DNA of 64,000 nucleotides from SVTX01 sp045588675 (GTDB lineage Bacteria; Bacillota; Clostridia; Oscillospirales; CAG-272). How positions within the stretch are numbered: position 1 is the first letter of the stretch; each line of letters opens with the position of its first letter. The stretch lies in assembly GCA_045588675.1 (NCBI GenBank), contig JAZNER010000004.1:61571-125570 (forward strand), given 5' to 3'. The translations under genes were made by a program, and so were the position numbers. Below the pieces are notes generated by a model. The model searched no databases. It was not told the DNA's origin and saw only the letters and a program-made list of their open reading frames with translations. Shown one piece after another: positions 31,370 to 40,233 of this stretch.

Positions 31370-32185
31370 ATGTCTTTACCGATTGCAGTACAGGTGTATT
31401 CTGTAAGAGATGATGCAGAGGCGGATTTTTACGGAACACTTAAAAAAATCAAAGAAATGGGATATGACGGTGTTGAATTTGCAGGTCTTTACGGACACAC
31501 GCCCGCCGAGGTTAAGGCGTGGTGCGAGGAGCTTGGACTTGTTCCGATTTCGGCGCACGTTCCTTTTATAGATATGCTTCAGGACCCCGTTGGCGTTCTT
31601 TCTCAGTATGCTGAGATAGGCTGTAAATATGTTGCTGTTCCCTATCTTATTCCCGAGCACAGACCCGATCATCCCAATTATCCTTATGTAGTTGAGTTTA
31701 TTCACTCACTTTGCAAGGCGGCTAAAAAGATGGGTATGCTTATGCTCTACCACAACCACGATTTTGAATTTTTGAAGCTCGACGGCAAATATGCCCTTGA
31801 GGTTTTGTATGATTCAATTCCTGCTGACCTGCTCCAGACAGAGCTTGATACCTGTTGGGTAAACGTTGGCGGAGAGAACCCTGCCGAGTATGTAAAGAAA
31901 TTTACAAACAGAGCGCCCGTAGTTCACCTCAAGGACTTTGAGGGTGAAAAGTCTGACGATATGTATGAGCTTATCGGAATTGAAAAGAAGGTTGAGAAAA
32001 AACCAAGCAGCTTTGAGTTCCGCCCAGTAGGCTCGGGACGTCAGGACTTCCCTGCGATATTGAAAGCCTCACAGGAAGCAAATGCAGAATGGGTAGTTGT
32101 TGAGCAGGATCAGGCTACAATGGGACTTACTCCCCTTGAAAGCATTGAAAAGAGTATTAATTACCTCAAAAGCTTTGAGTGGTAA
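31370..32185 (+). CDS. Sugar phosphate isomerase/epimerase (TIM barrel)
   Basis: 271 residues of the AP-endonuclease-2/xylose-isomerase-like barrel family. Metal-site segments are YHNHDFEF, QTELDTCWVNVGG and VVHLKDFEG, with a catalytic glutamate near VVEQDQ. Such enzymes isomerise or epimerise sugars and inositols in catabolism. It lies 35 bp before a Gfo/Idh/MocA dehydrogenase. The exact substrate is not deducible. The ATG follows AAGGAGGACTTTAT. Confidence 0.9.
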   Translation: MSLPIAVQVYSVRDDAEADFYGTLKKIKEMGYDGVEFAGLYGHTPAEVKAWCEELGLVPISAHVPFIDMLQDPVGVLSQYAEIGCKYVAVPYLIPEHRPDHPNYPYVVEFIHSLCKAAKKMGMLMLYHNHDFEFLKLDGKYALEVLYDSIPADLLQTELDTCWVNVGGENPAEYVKKFTNRAPVVHLKDFEGEKSDDMYELIGIEKKVEKKPSSFEFRPVGSGRQDFPAILKASQEANAEWVVVEQDQATMGLTPLESIEKSINYLKSFEW

Positions 32186-32220
32186 TAATTAATATATAAT
32201 ATTTTTGGAGGAAAACAAAA

Positions 32221-33396
32221 ATGGCTGAAAAAATGGATAAGAAGCTCGACTATAACGTAGCGGAAGAAGTTAAAGTCGACACAACAAGAAAGCTTAGAAT
32301 CGGTATTATCGGTTGCGGATGGATTGCAGGCGCGCACATTGCCTCCTACAAGAATATGCCCGACGCGGAAATCGTTGCAGGATGCGACATTATCCCCGGA
32401 AAAGCAGAGGCGTTCTTCAAAAAGTTCGGTATTGAAGGCGTAAAGACTGATTATGCTTCTCACAAGGAAATGCTTGCAGATAAGAGCTTGCAGCTCGATG
32501 CAGTTGACATTTGTACACATAACTGCCAGCACGCTATCCCTACTATTGACGCGCTTAAGAGCGGCGTGCACGTAATGCTTGAAAAGCCCTTTACAGTAAC
32601 TCTTGACGAGGCTGTTGAGGTTATGAAGGCTGAAAAGGAAAGCGGAAAGATTTTGTCAATCGGCTTCCAGCCCAGACTTGATGCTAATATGCAGATGATA
32701 AAGAATATCGTTGGCTCAGGCGAGCTTGGTCAGGTTTACTATATTCAGACAGGTGGCGGACGCCGCAGAGGTATTCCTACACCCTTCGGACCTACATTTA
32801 TTTCTAAGGAAACAGGCGGTATCGGTGCTCTCGGTGATATCGGTTGCTACTCACTTGATATGGTGCTCAATGCTATCGGTTATCCGAAGCCCTTGACAGT
32901 TTCCGGATACAAGAGCGATTTCTTCGGTAAAGACCCCCACTATTCAGGCTACCCCGCAAGCAAGAGAAAAGAATATGCAGAAACATTTGCAGTTGACGAT
33001 TTCGCAGCAGCATTTATTCGTCTTGAAGGCGGCATAGTTCTTGACTTCCGTATAGCTTGGGCTATGAACATGGACACCCCCGGTGACACACTTATTCTCG
33101 GTACAAAGGGCGGCTTGCGCATTCCTTCCACAGAGTGCTGGAACGGTACAGTTGGCGGACCTATGAAGATTTACCACGAGGTTGCAGGACTTCAGACAGA
33201 AACCGTTGTTCCGATCATTCCCGCAAGCGGTGACCTCTTCGACAAAAAGATTCGTTCCTTCCTTGACGCTGTTAAGTATAACCGTCCCGCTCCTGTTCCC
33301 ACATCACAGATCATCTACAACCAGGCAATTCTTGATGCAATTGCTCGTTCTGCTGAATTGGGCCGTGAGGTTGAGGTTAATATTCCTGAGATTTAA
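32221..33396 (+). CDS. Gfo/Idh/MocA-family oxidoreductase
   Basis: 391 residues. NAD(P)-binding GIIGCGWIAGAHIASYKNMP is near residue 30 and the active-site EKPFTV (Lys) near 123; GDIGCYSLD follows in the C-terminal alpha/beta domain. It oxidises or reduces a sugar or polyol such as an inositol or a glycoside. An N-terminal extension of about 20 residues precedes the Rossmann fold. The pair with the isomerase is a common two-step sugar catabolic unit. No transporter or regulator is adjacent. The ATG follows TGGAGGAAAACAAAA. Confidence 0.92.
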   Translation: MAEKMDKKLDYNVAEEVKVDTTRKLRIGIIGCGWIAGAHIASYKNMPDAEIVAGCDIIPGKAEAFFKKFGIEGVKTDYASHKEMLADKSLQLDAVDICTHNCQHAIPTIDALKSGVHVMLEKPFTVTLDEAVEVMKAEKESGKILSIGFQPRLDANMQMIKNIVGSGELGQVYYIQTGGGRRRGIPTPFGPTFISKETGGIGALGDIGCYSLDMVLNAIGYPKPLTVSGYKSDFFGKDPHYSGYPASKRKEYAETFAVDDFAAAFIRLEGGIVLDFRIAWAMNMDTPGDTLILGTKGGLRIPSTECWNGTVGGPMKIYHEVAGLQTETVVPIIPASGDLFDKKIRSFLDAVKYNRPAPVPTSQIIYNQAILDAIARSAELGREVEVNIPEI

Positions 33397-33448
33397 TCTC
33401 TGTTTAAGTAAAATCGTAAGAACTGTATCATCAGATACAGACGGCATT

Positions 33449-33532
33449 TTGCGGTGTGCGGCTTTTGCCGCACACCGTTTAATTTTGAGAGTAAAAAAGC
33501 TATTGCTTGCGGCTGCAAGCAATAGCTTTTTT
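33449..33532 (+). terminator. Two consecutive terminator hairpins after the sugar operon
   Basis: The first stem GCGGTGTGCGG/CCGCACACCGT (33449-33478) has a weak T tract. The second (33495-33530) has a 16-bp perfect stem around GGCT followed by TTTTTTA and can also serve the minus strand, where the PBP gene ends. Confidence 0.85.
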
Positions 33533-33535
33533 ATT

Positions 33536-33609
33536 GGAAACATTTTTTCGTGATATTTTGTTCCGAATATTTTATTCAGAAGCTTTATTGGGAACATTTT
33601 TTAGAAAAT
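33536..33609. repeat. Imperfect tandem repeats at the PBP gene end
   Basis: Two roughly 37-bp units share GGGAACATTTTTT, ATTTTATTCAGAA and TATTTTATTCAGAAGCTTTATTGG-type blocks with small differences. They sit between the sugar-operon terminator and the PBP stop codon. No function is apparent. Confidence 0.55.
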
Positions 33610-33610
33610 T

Positions 33611-35698
33611 TTATTCAGAATAGTATTCTTCAAGCACCTGAGATGCGGCAATTGCCGCATATGAGCCGCCTCCCGCGTGCTCAACGACTGAAGAGATTAC
33701 AATTTCGGGATTATCGTACGGTGCGGCGCAAACGAAAAGTCCGTTCTCCTCGCTCGTGCCTCCAAGCTCTGCCGTACCTGTTTTTCCGCCTACCGTTACA
33801 GGAATATTTTTCATCTGCCTTGTAACATAAGCGGAGTCCTCGACCATCTTTTTCATACCGTTCTTAACTGATGTGAGAGCAGACTGTGACAGGCTGACCT
33901 GTGACAAAACTTCACTTTCATTCAGATAAACAATTTCACCGTCACCATATGCTCTGACCTCTTTTAAAAGGTGAGCGGCATAACGGTTGCCACCGTTGAG
34001 AACAGTCGAAACATAAACTGCCATTTGCAGAGGGGTAAAGGTATTATCCGACTGACCGATTGCCGCCGATATTGTGTTACCCGCGCTCCACATTTCAAGT
34101 CCGTTTTGCTCTCTGTGTGAGGGTCCCGCCAAAATTCCCGTGTGCTCGCCAAGCTCAATTCCCGTGCTCTGACCAAGCCCGTAGCGTGAGCAATAATCAT
34201 TCATCTTATCGATTCCCATTCTCCTGCCAAGCTCATAAAAGAAGCAGTTGCAGGAAACCGACAGAGCGGTTATGGAATTTATATCTCCGTGAGAGCCTGG
34301 ATATATCCAGCACCGAGGTCGGTAATCACTATAATATGTATATCTTCCGGAGCAATTAAGCTTTGTTTCGCTGTCAATAGTTCCACTTGAAATTCCTGCC
34401 GCGACCATTCCTATTTTGAAGGTCGAGCCGGGTGCATAAAGGCCGTCAAGCGCGCGGTTGTAAAGCGGATTTGCGGGATTTTTAATAAGCTCGCTGTAAT
34501 TTTCGTTGTAAAGCTCAATGTTGTATGACGGATAAGACGCAAGCGCCAGAACCTCGCCGTTATTCGGGTTGATTGCGGTAAGCGCGCCTGCCTCGGACTC
34601 CGGGAGAGCGTTAACATTCAAAGCAAGTCCGTCCTCGGCGGCAATTTGCAGATTTATATCTATGGTAAGATAAACATCCTTGCCCGAAACCGCCTCTTTT
34701 TCAACTCTGCTTGAAATAATATTGCCGTTTTTATCCTCAACGACAATTCTTACTCCGTCAGTTCCGCGCAAATATTCCTCAAAGGCAAATTCGCAACCGC
34801 TGATGCCGACTATATCATTCATATTGTAGCCGAGATTTTTGTAATATTCCCAACTTTCAGCAGGGATTTGACCAGTACGGCCGAGAATATGCGAGGCATA
34901 TTCGGGGTAGGCGTATTTTCTCTCAGCCTCAACCGAAAAGTCAGCACCGACAATTGCCAGCTCCTTGACATAGGAAATAAATGAAATATCCAAGTCCTTG
35001 GCGAAAACAAAGCGGTTATAAATCGAAAAGTCTGCAACCTCCATATCATATCTTACGCGCAGGATAAGGTCAATTTCCCTGTCAGAGAATTTCGGCGTGC
35101 CGTCCTTGTTTTTCGTGTCAAGCTTGTATTTTGAAAGATAAAATTCAACGATTTCAGCTTCGTTCGGAAACTTGTCGGGATTTTGAGAATAAAAGCTGTC
35201 AAGATATGCGGCGGTAAGCTGATTTTTTTGCTTGTCGCTGTCATCCTCAAGCTCATTTTCTGCAATTCGCTTGAGCAAGCGATAGTATATGTTTGAGCTC
35301 GTATCCCTCGCCTCTTTGGTGTAGGTGTAGTTTGGATAAGCTCCGTCAAAGGGGAAGCTTGTCTGGCATCTTTTATCCTCGTTATCTGTTGAGCGAAGAG
35401 CATAGACCGCCTGCAAAATAGCATAATTTCGGTCAATCTGACTTGCCGACATAGCGTCATAATCGAAAATAAAATTGTACTTGTAGCTATTGTAGATAAG
35501 CTTTACTCCGTTTCGGTCGTAAATCTCTCCTCTGACCGCCTCAATGGGCTCTCTTCTTTCGTAGGTGTAAACATATTCCTCCTGTGGCTCGGCATTGGCG
35601 GTGATATTTATCATTCTGACAAGATATACCGCAACAATTAGCGCAAAGACCAAGGAGATACAAATAATGCGGAAGGACATTTTACTGCTTTTATACAT
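33611..35698 (-). CDS. Class B penicillin-binding protein (PBP2/SpoVD-type)
   Basis: About 695 residues. One N-terminal membrane anchor (about 12-33), a pedestal with RGEIYDRNG near 56-64, and the transpeptidase domain with GSTFK (active-site Ser425), SCN at 482-484 and KTGTAE (K639). No PASTA domains. It crosslinks peptidoglycan, either for elongation, which the neighbouring MreB-like gene supports, or for division or spores. The ATG at 35698 follows AAAGGA. An insertion of about 130 residues before the pedestal core is longer than in Bacillus PBP2a. Confidence 0.9.
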   Translation of the reverse strand: MYKSSKMSFRIICISLVFALIVAVYLVRMINITANAEPQEEYVYTYERREPIEAVRGEIYDRNGVKLIYNSYKYNFIFDYDAMSASQIDRNYAILQAVYALRSTDNEDKRCQTSFPFDGAYPNYTYTKEARDTSSNIYYRLLKRIAENELEDDSDKQKNQLTAAYLDSFYSQNPDKFPNEAEIVEFYLSKYKLDTKNKDGTPKFSDREIDLILRVRYDMEVADFSIYNRFVFAKDLDISFISYVKELAIVGADFSVEAERKYAYPEYASHILGRTGQIPAESWEYYKNLGYNMNDIVGISGCEFAFEEYLRGTDGVRIVVEDKNGNIISSRVEKEAVSGKDVYLTIDINLQIAAEDGLALNVNALPESEAGALTAINPNNGEVLALASYPSYNIELYNENYSELIKNPANPLYNRALDGLYAPGSTFKIGMVAAGISSGTIDSETKLNCSGRYTYYSDYRPRCWIYPGSHGDINSITALSVSCNCFFYELGRRMGIDKMNDYCSRYGLGQSTGIELGEHTGILAGPSHREQNGLEMWSAGNTISAAIGQSDNTFTPLQMAVYVSTVLNGGNRYAAHLLKEVRAYGDGEIVYLNESEVLSQVSLSQSALTSVKNGMKKMVEDSAYVTRQMKNIPVTVGGKTGTAELGGTSEENGLFVCAAPYDNPEIVISSVVEHAGGGSYAAIAASQVLEEYYSE

Positions 35699-35746
35699 AA
35701 AAAATCCTTTCCGCATCTGTTGTGCTGATTTATTTTTTGCCTCTTA

Positions 35747-36877
35747 TCAAGCGGGCAAAAGGCTTATTATAATCTGCGAGATATAAACTATGACCATAAC
35801 GATTATTCCCGCGTTAAAAATTATGGTTGATCTGACTTTTTCGCGGGGTATCGGGCAGATACCCTTTTGGAGTACGATGTGCTTTCTTAGGACAATGGGC
35901 AAAACGATTGCGCAAGTCATACAAATAAAATTAAAGAGAAGGAAGAGCATAAGCAGGACAATCTGGATTATATTTTCGCTTATAAATACTAAGAATGCAT
36001 TTATGTCAGCAGTGTCAAGAGTGTAAAGTCCGTCAGTTAAGAGAACTGTAACAATACTGCCGAAGAAGTTGACTGCGGCGTGAAACAAAATCGTAAGATA
36101 AAGCTTACCCGTGCTGTAATACATATATCCCAGCACAAGACCGAGAGCGAAGGCATAGAAAAACTGATAAAAGTTTCCGTGCATCAGGCCGAATATAAGC
36201 GCTGACAAAAAAATCGAGCAAAATCCGCCGTATTTTTGTGTTCTGTCAATAATCAGCTTTCTGAAAATAAATTCCTCACCGATAGGCGCAACGATTACAG
36301 TGAAAATAGCCGTAACCCAAAGGTTGTTTAAATTATTGAAATCAATCAGGCTGTTAAGGCCGTTCTGATAATCAATTCCCGTAAGCGCCGACAGATAAGA
36401 CATAACGCCGTTGCCGATGTACGAGCCAATATACATAAGCCCAAATCCGACAAGAAAATACAAGCACCACTTGCCAAAGCCAAATCTTCGCTTTCGGGGT
36501 GGCTCTGCATCAACATTCGACAAAATAAGGAGCAGTACGGGCAGGGCAAACAGGTAAAGCGAGATAGGTGAGAGCAAATTTACAAACCAAATGCTTGAAA
36601 AAAGCTCTTTGTTTACAACCAAAGCAATCGCGCTGATTATTGTCGCCACTAAAAAGCTTATTGCCGTAAATATAGCAAAGCCAAAGCCTATACAAAGAAA
36701 GCTTTTCTTTGCCTTTCGCTCGTCAAATAAAGCAACGCTGTCCCCGATATTGTTTTGAAGGCAGTCTTCTGTACAGTCTTCTACACAGTTTCCTGCGCTG
36801 TCTTCAATGCTATTTTCGATGCTGTTCTCAATGTTGTTTTGAACGCTATCATCAAAATTATTATAGTTATCGTTCAC
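35747..36877 (-). CDS. CPBP-family intramembrane protease with repeat tail
   Basis: 376 residues. About eight membrane segments follow residue 55. The CPBP (Abi) motifs are present: GEEFIFRK with the EExxxR pattern, GLMHG (FxxxH region) and FHAAVN. The family includes CAAX-type proteases and bacteriocin-immunity proteins. Residues 11-46 form nine tetrapeptide repeats (S/N-I-E-N/D type), likely cytoplasmic. Translation starts at GTG behind GGGAG. It sits between the PBP and the MreB-like gene and may act on envelope proteins. Confidence 0.85.
   Translation of the reverse strand: MNDNYNNFDDSVQNNIENSIENSIEDSAGNCVEDCTEDCLQNNIGDSVALFDERKAKKSFLCIGFGFAIFTAISFLVATIISAIALVVNKELFSSIWFVNLLSPISLYLFALPVLLLILSNVDAEPPRKRRFGFGKWCLYFLVGFGLMYIGSYIGNGVMSYLSALTGIDYQNGLNSLIDFNNLNNLWVTAIFTVIVAPIGEEFIFRKLIIDRTQKYGGFCSIFLSALIFGLMHGNFYQFFYAFALGLVLGYMYYSTGKLYLTILFHAAVNFFGSIVTVLLTDGLYTLDTADINAFLVFISENIIQIVLLMLFLLFNFICMTCAIVLPIVLRKHIVLQKGICPIPREKVRSTIIFNAGIIVMVIVYISQIIISLLPA
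36740..36847 (-). repeat. Nine 12-bp coding repeats in the CPBP gene
   Basis: On the coding strand, nine consecutive 12-bp units resemble AGCATTGAAGAC and encode four-residue units such as SIEN, SIED, CVED, CTED. Three consecutive units begin with Cys, spaced four residues apart. Unit number could vary without frameshift. Confidence 0.85.
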
Positions 36878-36895
36878 GAAGTATCTCCCTCGATA

Positions 36896-37903
36896 TTATC
36901 TGTTTTTATATAAAACTCCGTTTGGCAGAAGGCTTGGCTTCTCAATCAGCCTTCCAAGTCCTATACATTCGCAGTCCATAGGATTTTGCGCAACTGTAAC
37001 GCGAAGTCTTGTCTTTTTATTGATAAGCTCTGCCATTCCGTAAATGTTAGCTCCTCCCCCGACAAGCATAATGCCAAAATCCGAAATGTCGCTTGCTATT
37101 TCGGGCGGAGTGCTTTCAAGCACGCTTGTTATCGTACGGCAGATAGCTTCAAGAGCGGTATGTATTGCATCATAAACATCTTGTGTTCTGACTATTACGG
37201 TCTGCGCGCACTTTCTGCGCTCGTTGCGACCGCTGACCTGAACCTCACCGCGATTTACATTCTCAACTGCCGAGCCAATTCTGACCTTTATCATCTCTGC
37301 GCTGACCTCGCCGATAAACAAATCGCGCTTTGCTCTGAGAGAGGCTACGATAGCACCGTCAAGCTTATCGCCCGCAAGCTTTACCGAGCGGGATTTCACA
37401 ATGTTGCCCGAGCTGATTACCGAAACCTGTGTCATTCCCGCGCCGATATCTACTATCATACAACCGCGAGGGCTGTTTATTTTAAGGCCCGCGCCAATTG
37501 CCGAAGCGATTGGTGAATTTATAATTCCAACAGCCTTAGCTCCCGCCTCGAAAATTGCATTTTCAAACGCGAGGCGTTCAACCTGTGTGCAGTTCTCGGG
37601 CGAGCTTACAAGAACGACGGGGCGGTTGAATAACGAGAGCGCCTCGGTGCGAGTAAAGAAGGAGTGAAGCATCATAGCCGTCACCTCAAAGTCTGCGACA
37701 ACTCCGTTTCTTATCGGGCGCAGGGCTTCTATATGAGAGGGCGTTTTTCCAATCATATGCTTTGCATCTCGTCCTGTTGCAACAACTGTGTCCTCATATT
37801 TGTCGATAGCGACAACAGTCGGCGAGCGCATAACTATTCCCTTGCCCTTGATGAACATTCTCGTATTGGCAGTTCCCAAGTCAAGACCTATGTGCTTTGG
37901 CAA
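36896..37903 (-). CDS. MreB/Mbl-like actin homologue
   Basis: 335 residues, family length. Actin phosphate loops are GLDLGTANTRMFIKGKG near the N terminus and VDIGAGMTQVSVIS near 150; VGGGANIYGM lies near 290. It should polymerise under the membrane and guide cell-wall synthesis. It begins with TTG behind GGAGGG. The closest family member (MreB, Mbl or MreBH) cannot be chosen by eye, and mreC/mreD do not follow, so it may be a paralogue outside the main mre operon. Confidence 0.88.
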   Translation of the reverse strand: MPKHIGLDLGTANTRMFIKGKGIVMRSPTVVAIDKYEDTVVATGRDAKHMIGKTPSHIEALRPIRNGVVADFEVTAMMLHSFFTRTEALSLFNRPVVLVSSPENCTQVERLAFENAIFEAGAKAVGIINSPIASAIGAGLKINSPRGCMIVDIGAGMTQVSVISSGNIVKSRSVKLAGDKLDGAIVASLRAKRDLFIGEVSAEMIKVRIGSAVENVNRGEVQVSGRNERRKCAQTVIVRTQDVYDAIHTALEAICRTITSVLESTPPEIASDISDFGIMLVGGGANIYGMAELINKKTRLRVTVAQNPMDCECIGLGRLIEKPSLLPNGVLYKNR

Positions 37904-37944
37904 AACAATCCCTCCCTTCCCTTATTTTAGTTTTTCCGTGTTTT

Positions 37945-38532
37945 TTATTCTAAATCAAAAATATTGATATTAAAGCAATCGCGCAAGGTTTTGCAAAGAA
38001 GATTTACGGGCAGTCCCACAACATTGAAATAATCGCCGTCGATTTTTTTGATAAACGCGCTGGCCTTTCCTTGAACAGCATATGCTCCTGCCTTGTCAAA
38101 GGGTTCTCCGCTTTTGATATAATTGTCTATATCCTTGTCGCAAAGATTGTCAAAATATACACCTGTTGAGCAAAAACGGGTGACCTCATATCCATCAAGA
38201 CAAAGATAAATTCCGCTTACGACCTCGTGGGATTTACCCGACAAAAGTGATAGCATTCGGCGCGCGTCCTGCTCGTCCTGAGGCTTTCCCAGAAACTTCC
38301 CCGAAGCATAGACCAAGGTGTCGCAAGCTATTATTAATGTATCCTTCGGCAGAGTGCCGAGCTTATCAAGTACGGCTCTGCCCTTTTTTTCAGCAAGCGA
38401 CATAACAAGCTCACCTGCCCGAGAGAGATCGCTCTGCTCATCACATTCAGCCGTTATTATTTCAAATTTTATTCCGAGATTTTCAAGAATTTCACGCCTT
38501 CTCGGAGATTTTGACGCAAGAATTATTTTCAT
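37945..38532 (-). CDS. maf: Maf nucleotide pyrophosphatase
   Basis: 195 residues. LASKSPRRREILENLGI at the N terminus, the acidic ACDTLVYASGKFLGKP segment near 70 and GDYFNVVGLP near the C terminus are the family signature. Maf removes non-canonical dTTP/UTP-type nucleotides and is linked to septum control in Bacillus, where it also sits beside the mre genes. The ATG at 38532 follows GGAG; the four upstream codons are not needed. Confidence 0.94.
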   Translation of the reverse strand: MKIILASKSPRRREILENLGIKFEIITAECDEQSDLSRAGELVMSLAEKKGRAVLDKLGTLPKDTLIIACDTLVYASGKFLGKPQDEQDARRMLSLLSGKSHEVVSGIYLCLDGYEVTRFCSTGVYFDNLCDKDIDNYIKSGEPFDKAGAYAVQGKASAFIKKIDGDYFNVVGLPVNLLCKTLRDCFNINIFDLE

Positions 38533-38681
38533 TTTCAACTCCAAGGGCTGCCGTTTTACCGCCCTATATTATTATCCATTATAAATTATACCATACCTGT
38601 TTGTTTTTTGCAAGGGCAACAGAGCAATATTTAATGATTATTTACAGAAAAACCGACAAAATTTTATTTATCAAGACACAA

Positions 38682-38711
38682 CAAAAAGTGCGCGATTTCA
38701 GTCGCGCACTT
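38682..38711 (-). terminator. Terminator of the DUF815 ATPase gene
   Basis: On the minus strand AAGTGCGCGA pairs with TCGCGCACTT around six bases, followed by TTTTTGTTG. It lies about 60 bp after the stop, beyond the 17-bp repeats. Confidence 0.88.
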
Positions 38712-38712
38712 A

Positions 38713-38780
38713 AATGATTATTCTGTTGGAATGATTATTTCGCAAGAATGACTATTCTGCAGGAATGATTATTTTGCAAG
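38713..38780. repeat. Four 17-bp tandem repeats over the DUF815 stop codon
   Basis: Four adjacent 17-bp units with consensus AATGATTATTYTGCARG at 38713, 38730, 38747 and 38764. The last unit covers the final codons and stop of the ATPase gene, so the array looks like repeated duplication of the gene's own 3' end. Confidence 0.85.
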
Positions 38781-40082
38781 TCCGCACAAATGATTAATAA
38801 ACTGCTGTGCGGTCCTTCCCGAAATTCCTCCATAGAGCATTTCCCACTTGTGGGCCTCAGCAATCAATTCCTCTTTGGTCATACTGATTTGAGGATAACG
38901 TGCGGCGAGTGTGAGAACTATGTTTTCAAACTCTGCCTTTGAGGGCTTAAAGTAGCCTATTGAAATACCGAATCTGTTGACGAGCGACAATTTTTCCTCA
39001 ATTGTTTCAGAACGGTGAATGTCGCCCGTGTTTGTCGCGTCGTTGCGGTCATTCCAGGTTTCCTTGATCAAATGACGGCGGTTTGAGGTTGCATAGATCA
39101 ATATATTATCGGGCTTTGTTTCAACACCGCCCTCAATAATAGCCTTGAGGTATTTATATTCGATTTCACTTTCCTCAAAGGACAGATCGTCCATATAAAT
39201 GATAAATCTGTAATTGCGGTTTTTGATCTCCGAAATTAAGCGGGAGAGATGGTCAAATTGGTGCTTGTAAATCTCGATCATACGAAGACCTCTATCGTAG
39301 TATTGATTTACGATTGCCTTAATGCTCGTAGATTTACCTGTTCCGCTGTCGCCGTAAAGCAGAAGATTATTCGCCCCTCTGCCGCAAACGAAGGCCTCGG
39401 TGTTCTCGATCAGTGTCTTTTTCTGGCTTTCATAGCCTACAAGGTCGTCAAGTGAAACCTTTTCCATATTGGTAATAGGACGGATCTTCATATTTGAATT
39501 GTAGCCGTCTATTTCAAGCCTGAACGCCTTGTTAAGACCAAACATCCCAACTCCATAATCGCGGTAAAAGTTGGCAACGATAGCAAAGATCTGCTCGCCG
39601 TTTTCGGCTTCTTCAATTTTTTTAGAGAGAGCTTTGACCCTTTCGCTTACATTTTTATTGAAAATCTGTTCTCTCTTCTCAATTGCCTTGTAATTTGAAA
39701 GAGTGCTGAAGCAGTTTATATCAAGAGCCTTCTCGATAGGTGAAAAATCAAAGTCAAAAAGCCTTTTGAAAACAGAAAAATCGTTGATAGCAAAGCTGTT
39801 TACAGTTCCCTCCTGCATACCCGCCTTTTCATATGTAAGGCTCAAGGGGTTTTCGTCGGTTATGATAAGGAAGGTGAGATAATTGTGCCAGAGGTTTTGG
39901 TCAAAGCCGTATTTGGTCGCCAGCTCAAGCAGTCGGCGCACCTGCTCGTAAATTCTTGTTCGGAGATCGTCGTTGCTTGCGCCCTTTGCCTCAAAATCCT
40001 TAAAAACTTTTCCAAGCTCGGATAAGATGGTGCCGTCAAGCGAATTACGATATAAAATAAATTTAGATATTTCGCGGTACAT
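38769..40082 (-). CDS. DUF815-type AAA ATPase
   Basis: About 437 residues. After a helical N-terminal 220 residues comes an AAA domain typical of DUF815: DDLVGYESQKKTL, Walker A GDSGTGKST near 245, Walker B FIIYMDDLSFE and the YATSNRRHLI sensor region. The function of the family is unproven; it is conserved in many Firmicutes. The start at 40082 has GAGG six bases upstream, while an ATG two codons earlier touches that site. Bounded by terminators on both sides, it forms a single-gene unit. Confidence 0.85.
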   Translation of the reverse strand: MYREISKFILYRNSLDGTILSELGKVFKDFEAKGASNDDLRTRIYEQVRRLLELATKYGFDQNLWHNYLTFLIITDENPLSLTYEKAGMQEGTVNSFAINDFSVFKRLFDFDFSPIEKALDINCFSTLSNYKAIEKREQIFNKNVSERVKALSKKIEEAENGEQIFAIVANFYRDYGVGMFGLNKAFRLEIDGYNSNMKIRPITNMEKVSLDDLVGYESQKKTLIENTEAFVCGRGANNLLLYGDSGTGKSTSIKAIVNQYYDRGLRMIEIYKHQFDHLSRLISEIKNRNYRFIIYMDDLSFEESEIEYKYLKAIIEGGVETKPDNILIYATSNRRHLIKETWNDRNDATNTGDIHRSETIEEKLSLVNRFGISIGYFKPSKAEFENIVLTLAARYPQISMTKEELIAEAHKWEMLYGGISGRTAQQFINHLCGLAK

Positions 40083-40171
40083 ATTCATCCTCTTATTTTT
40101 TCTTTGTTGTTGGTTATTAATTAATTATATCTAATTATATCACTTTATTTTGCTTTTTTCAATAGCAATGA

Positions 40172-40209
40172 TAAAAAAACAGCCGATTTCTCGGCTGTTT
40201 AATTTTTTA
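40172..40209. terminator. Terminator of the unknown lipoprotein gene
   Basis: Stem AAACAGCCGA/TCGGCTGTTT with loop TTTC; the minus strand continues TTTTTTTATC. It also has a T-rich side on the plus strand. Confidence 0.88.
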
Positions 40210-40233
40210 TCAGTACCGGAAGTACTCTTTGTT

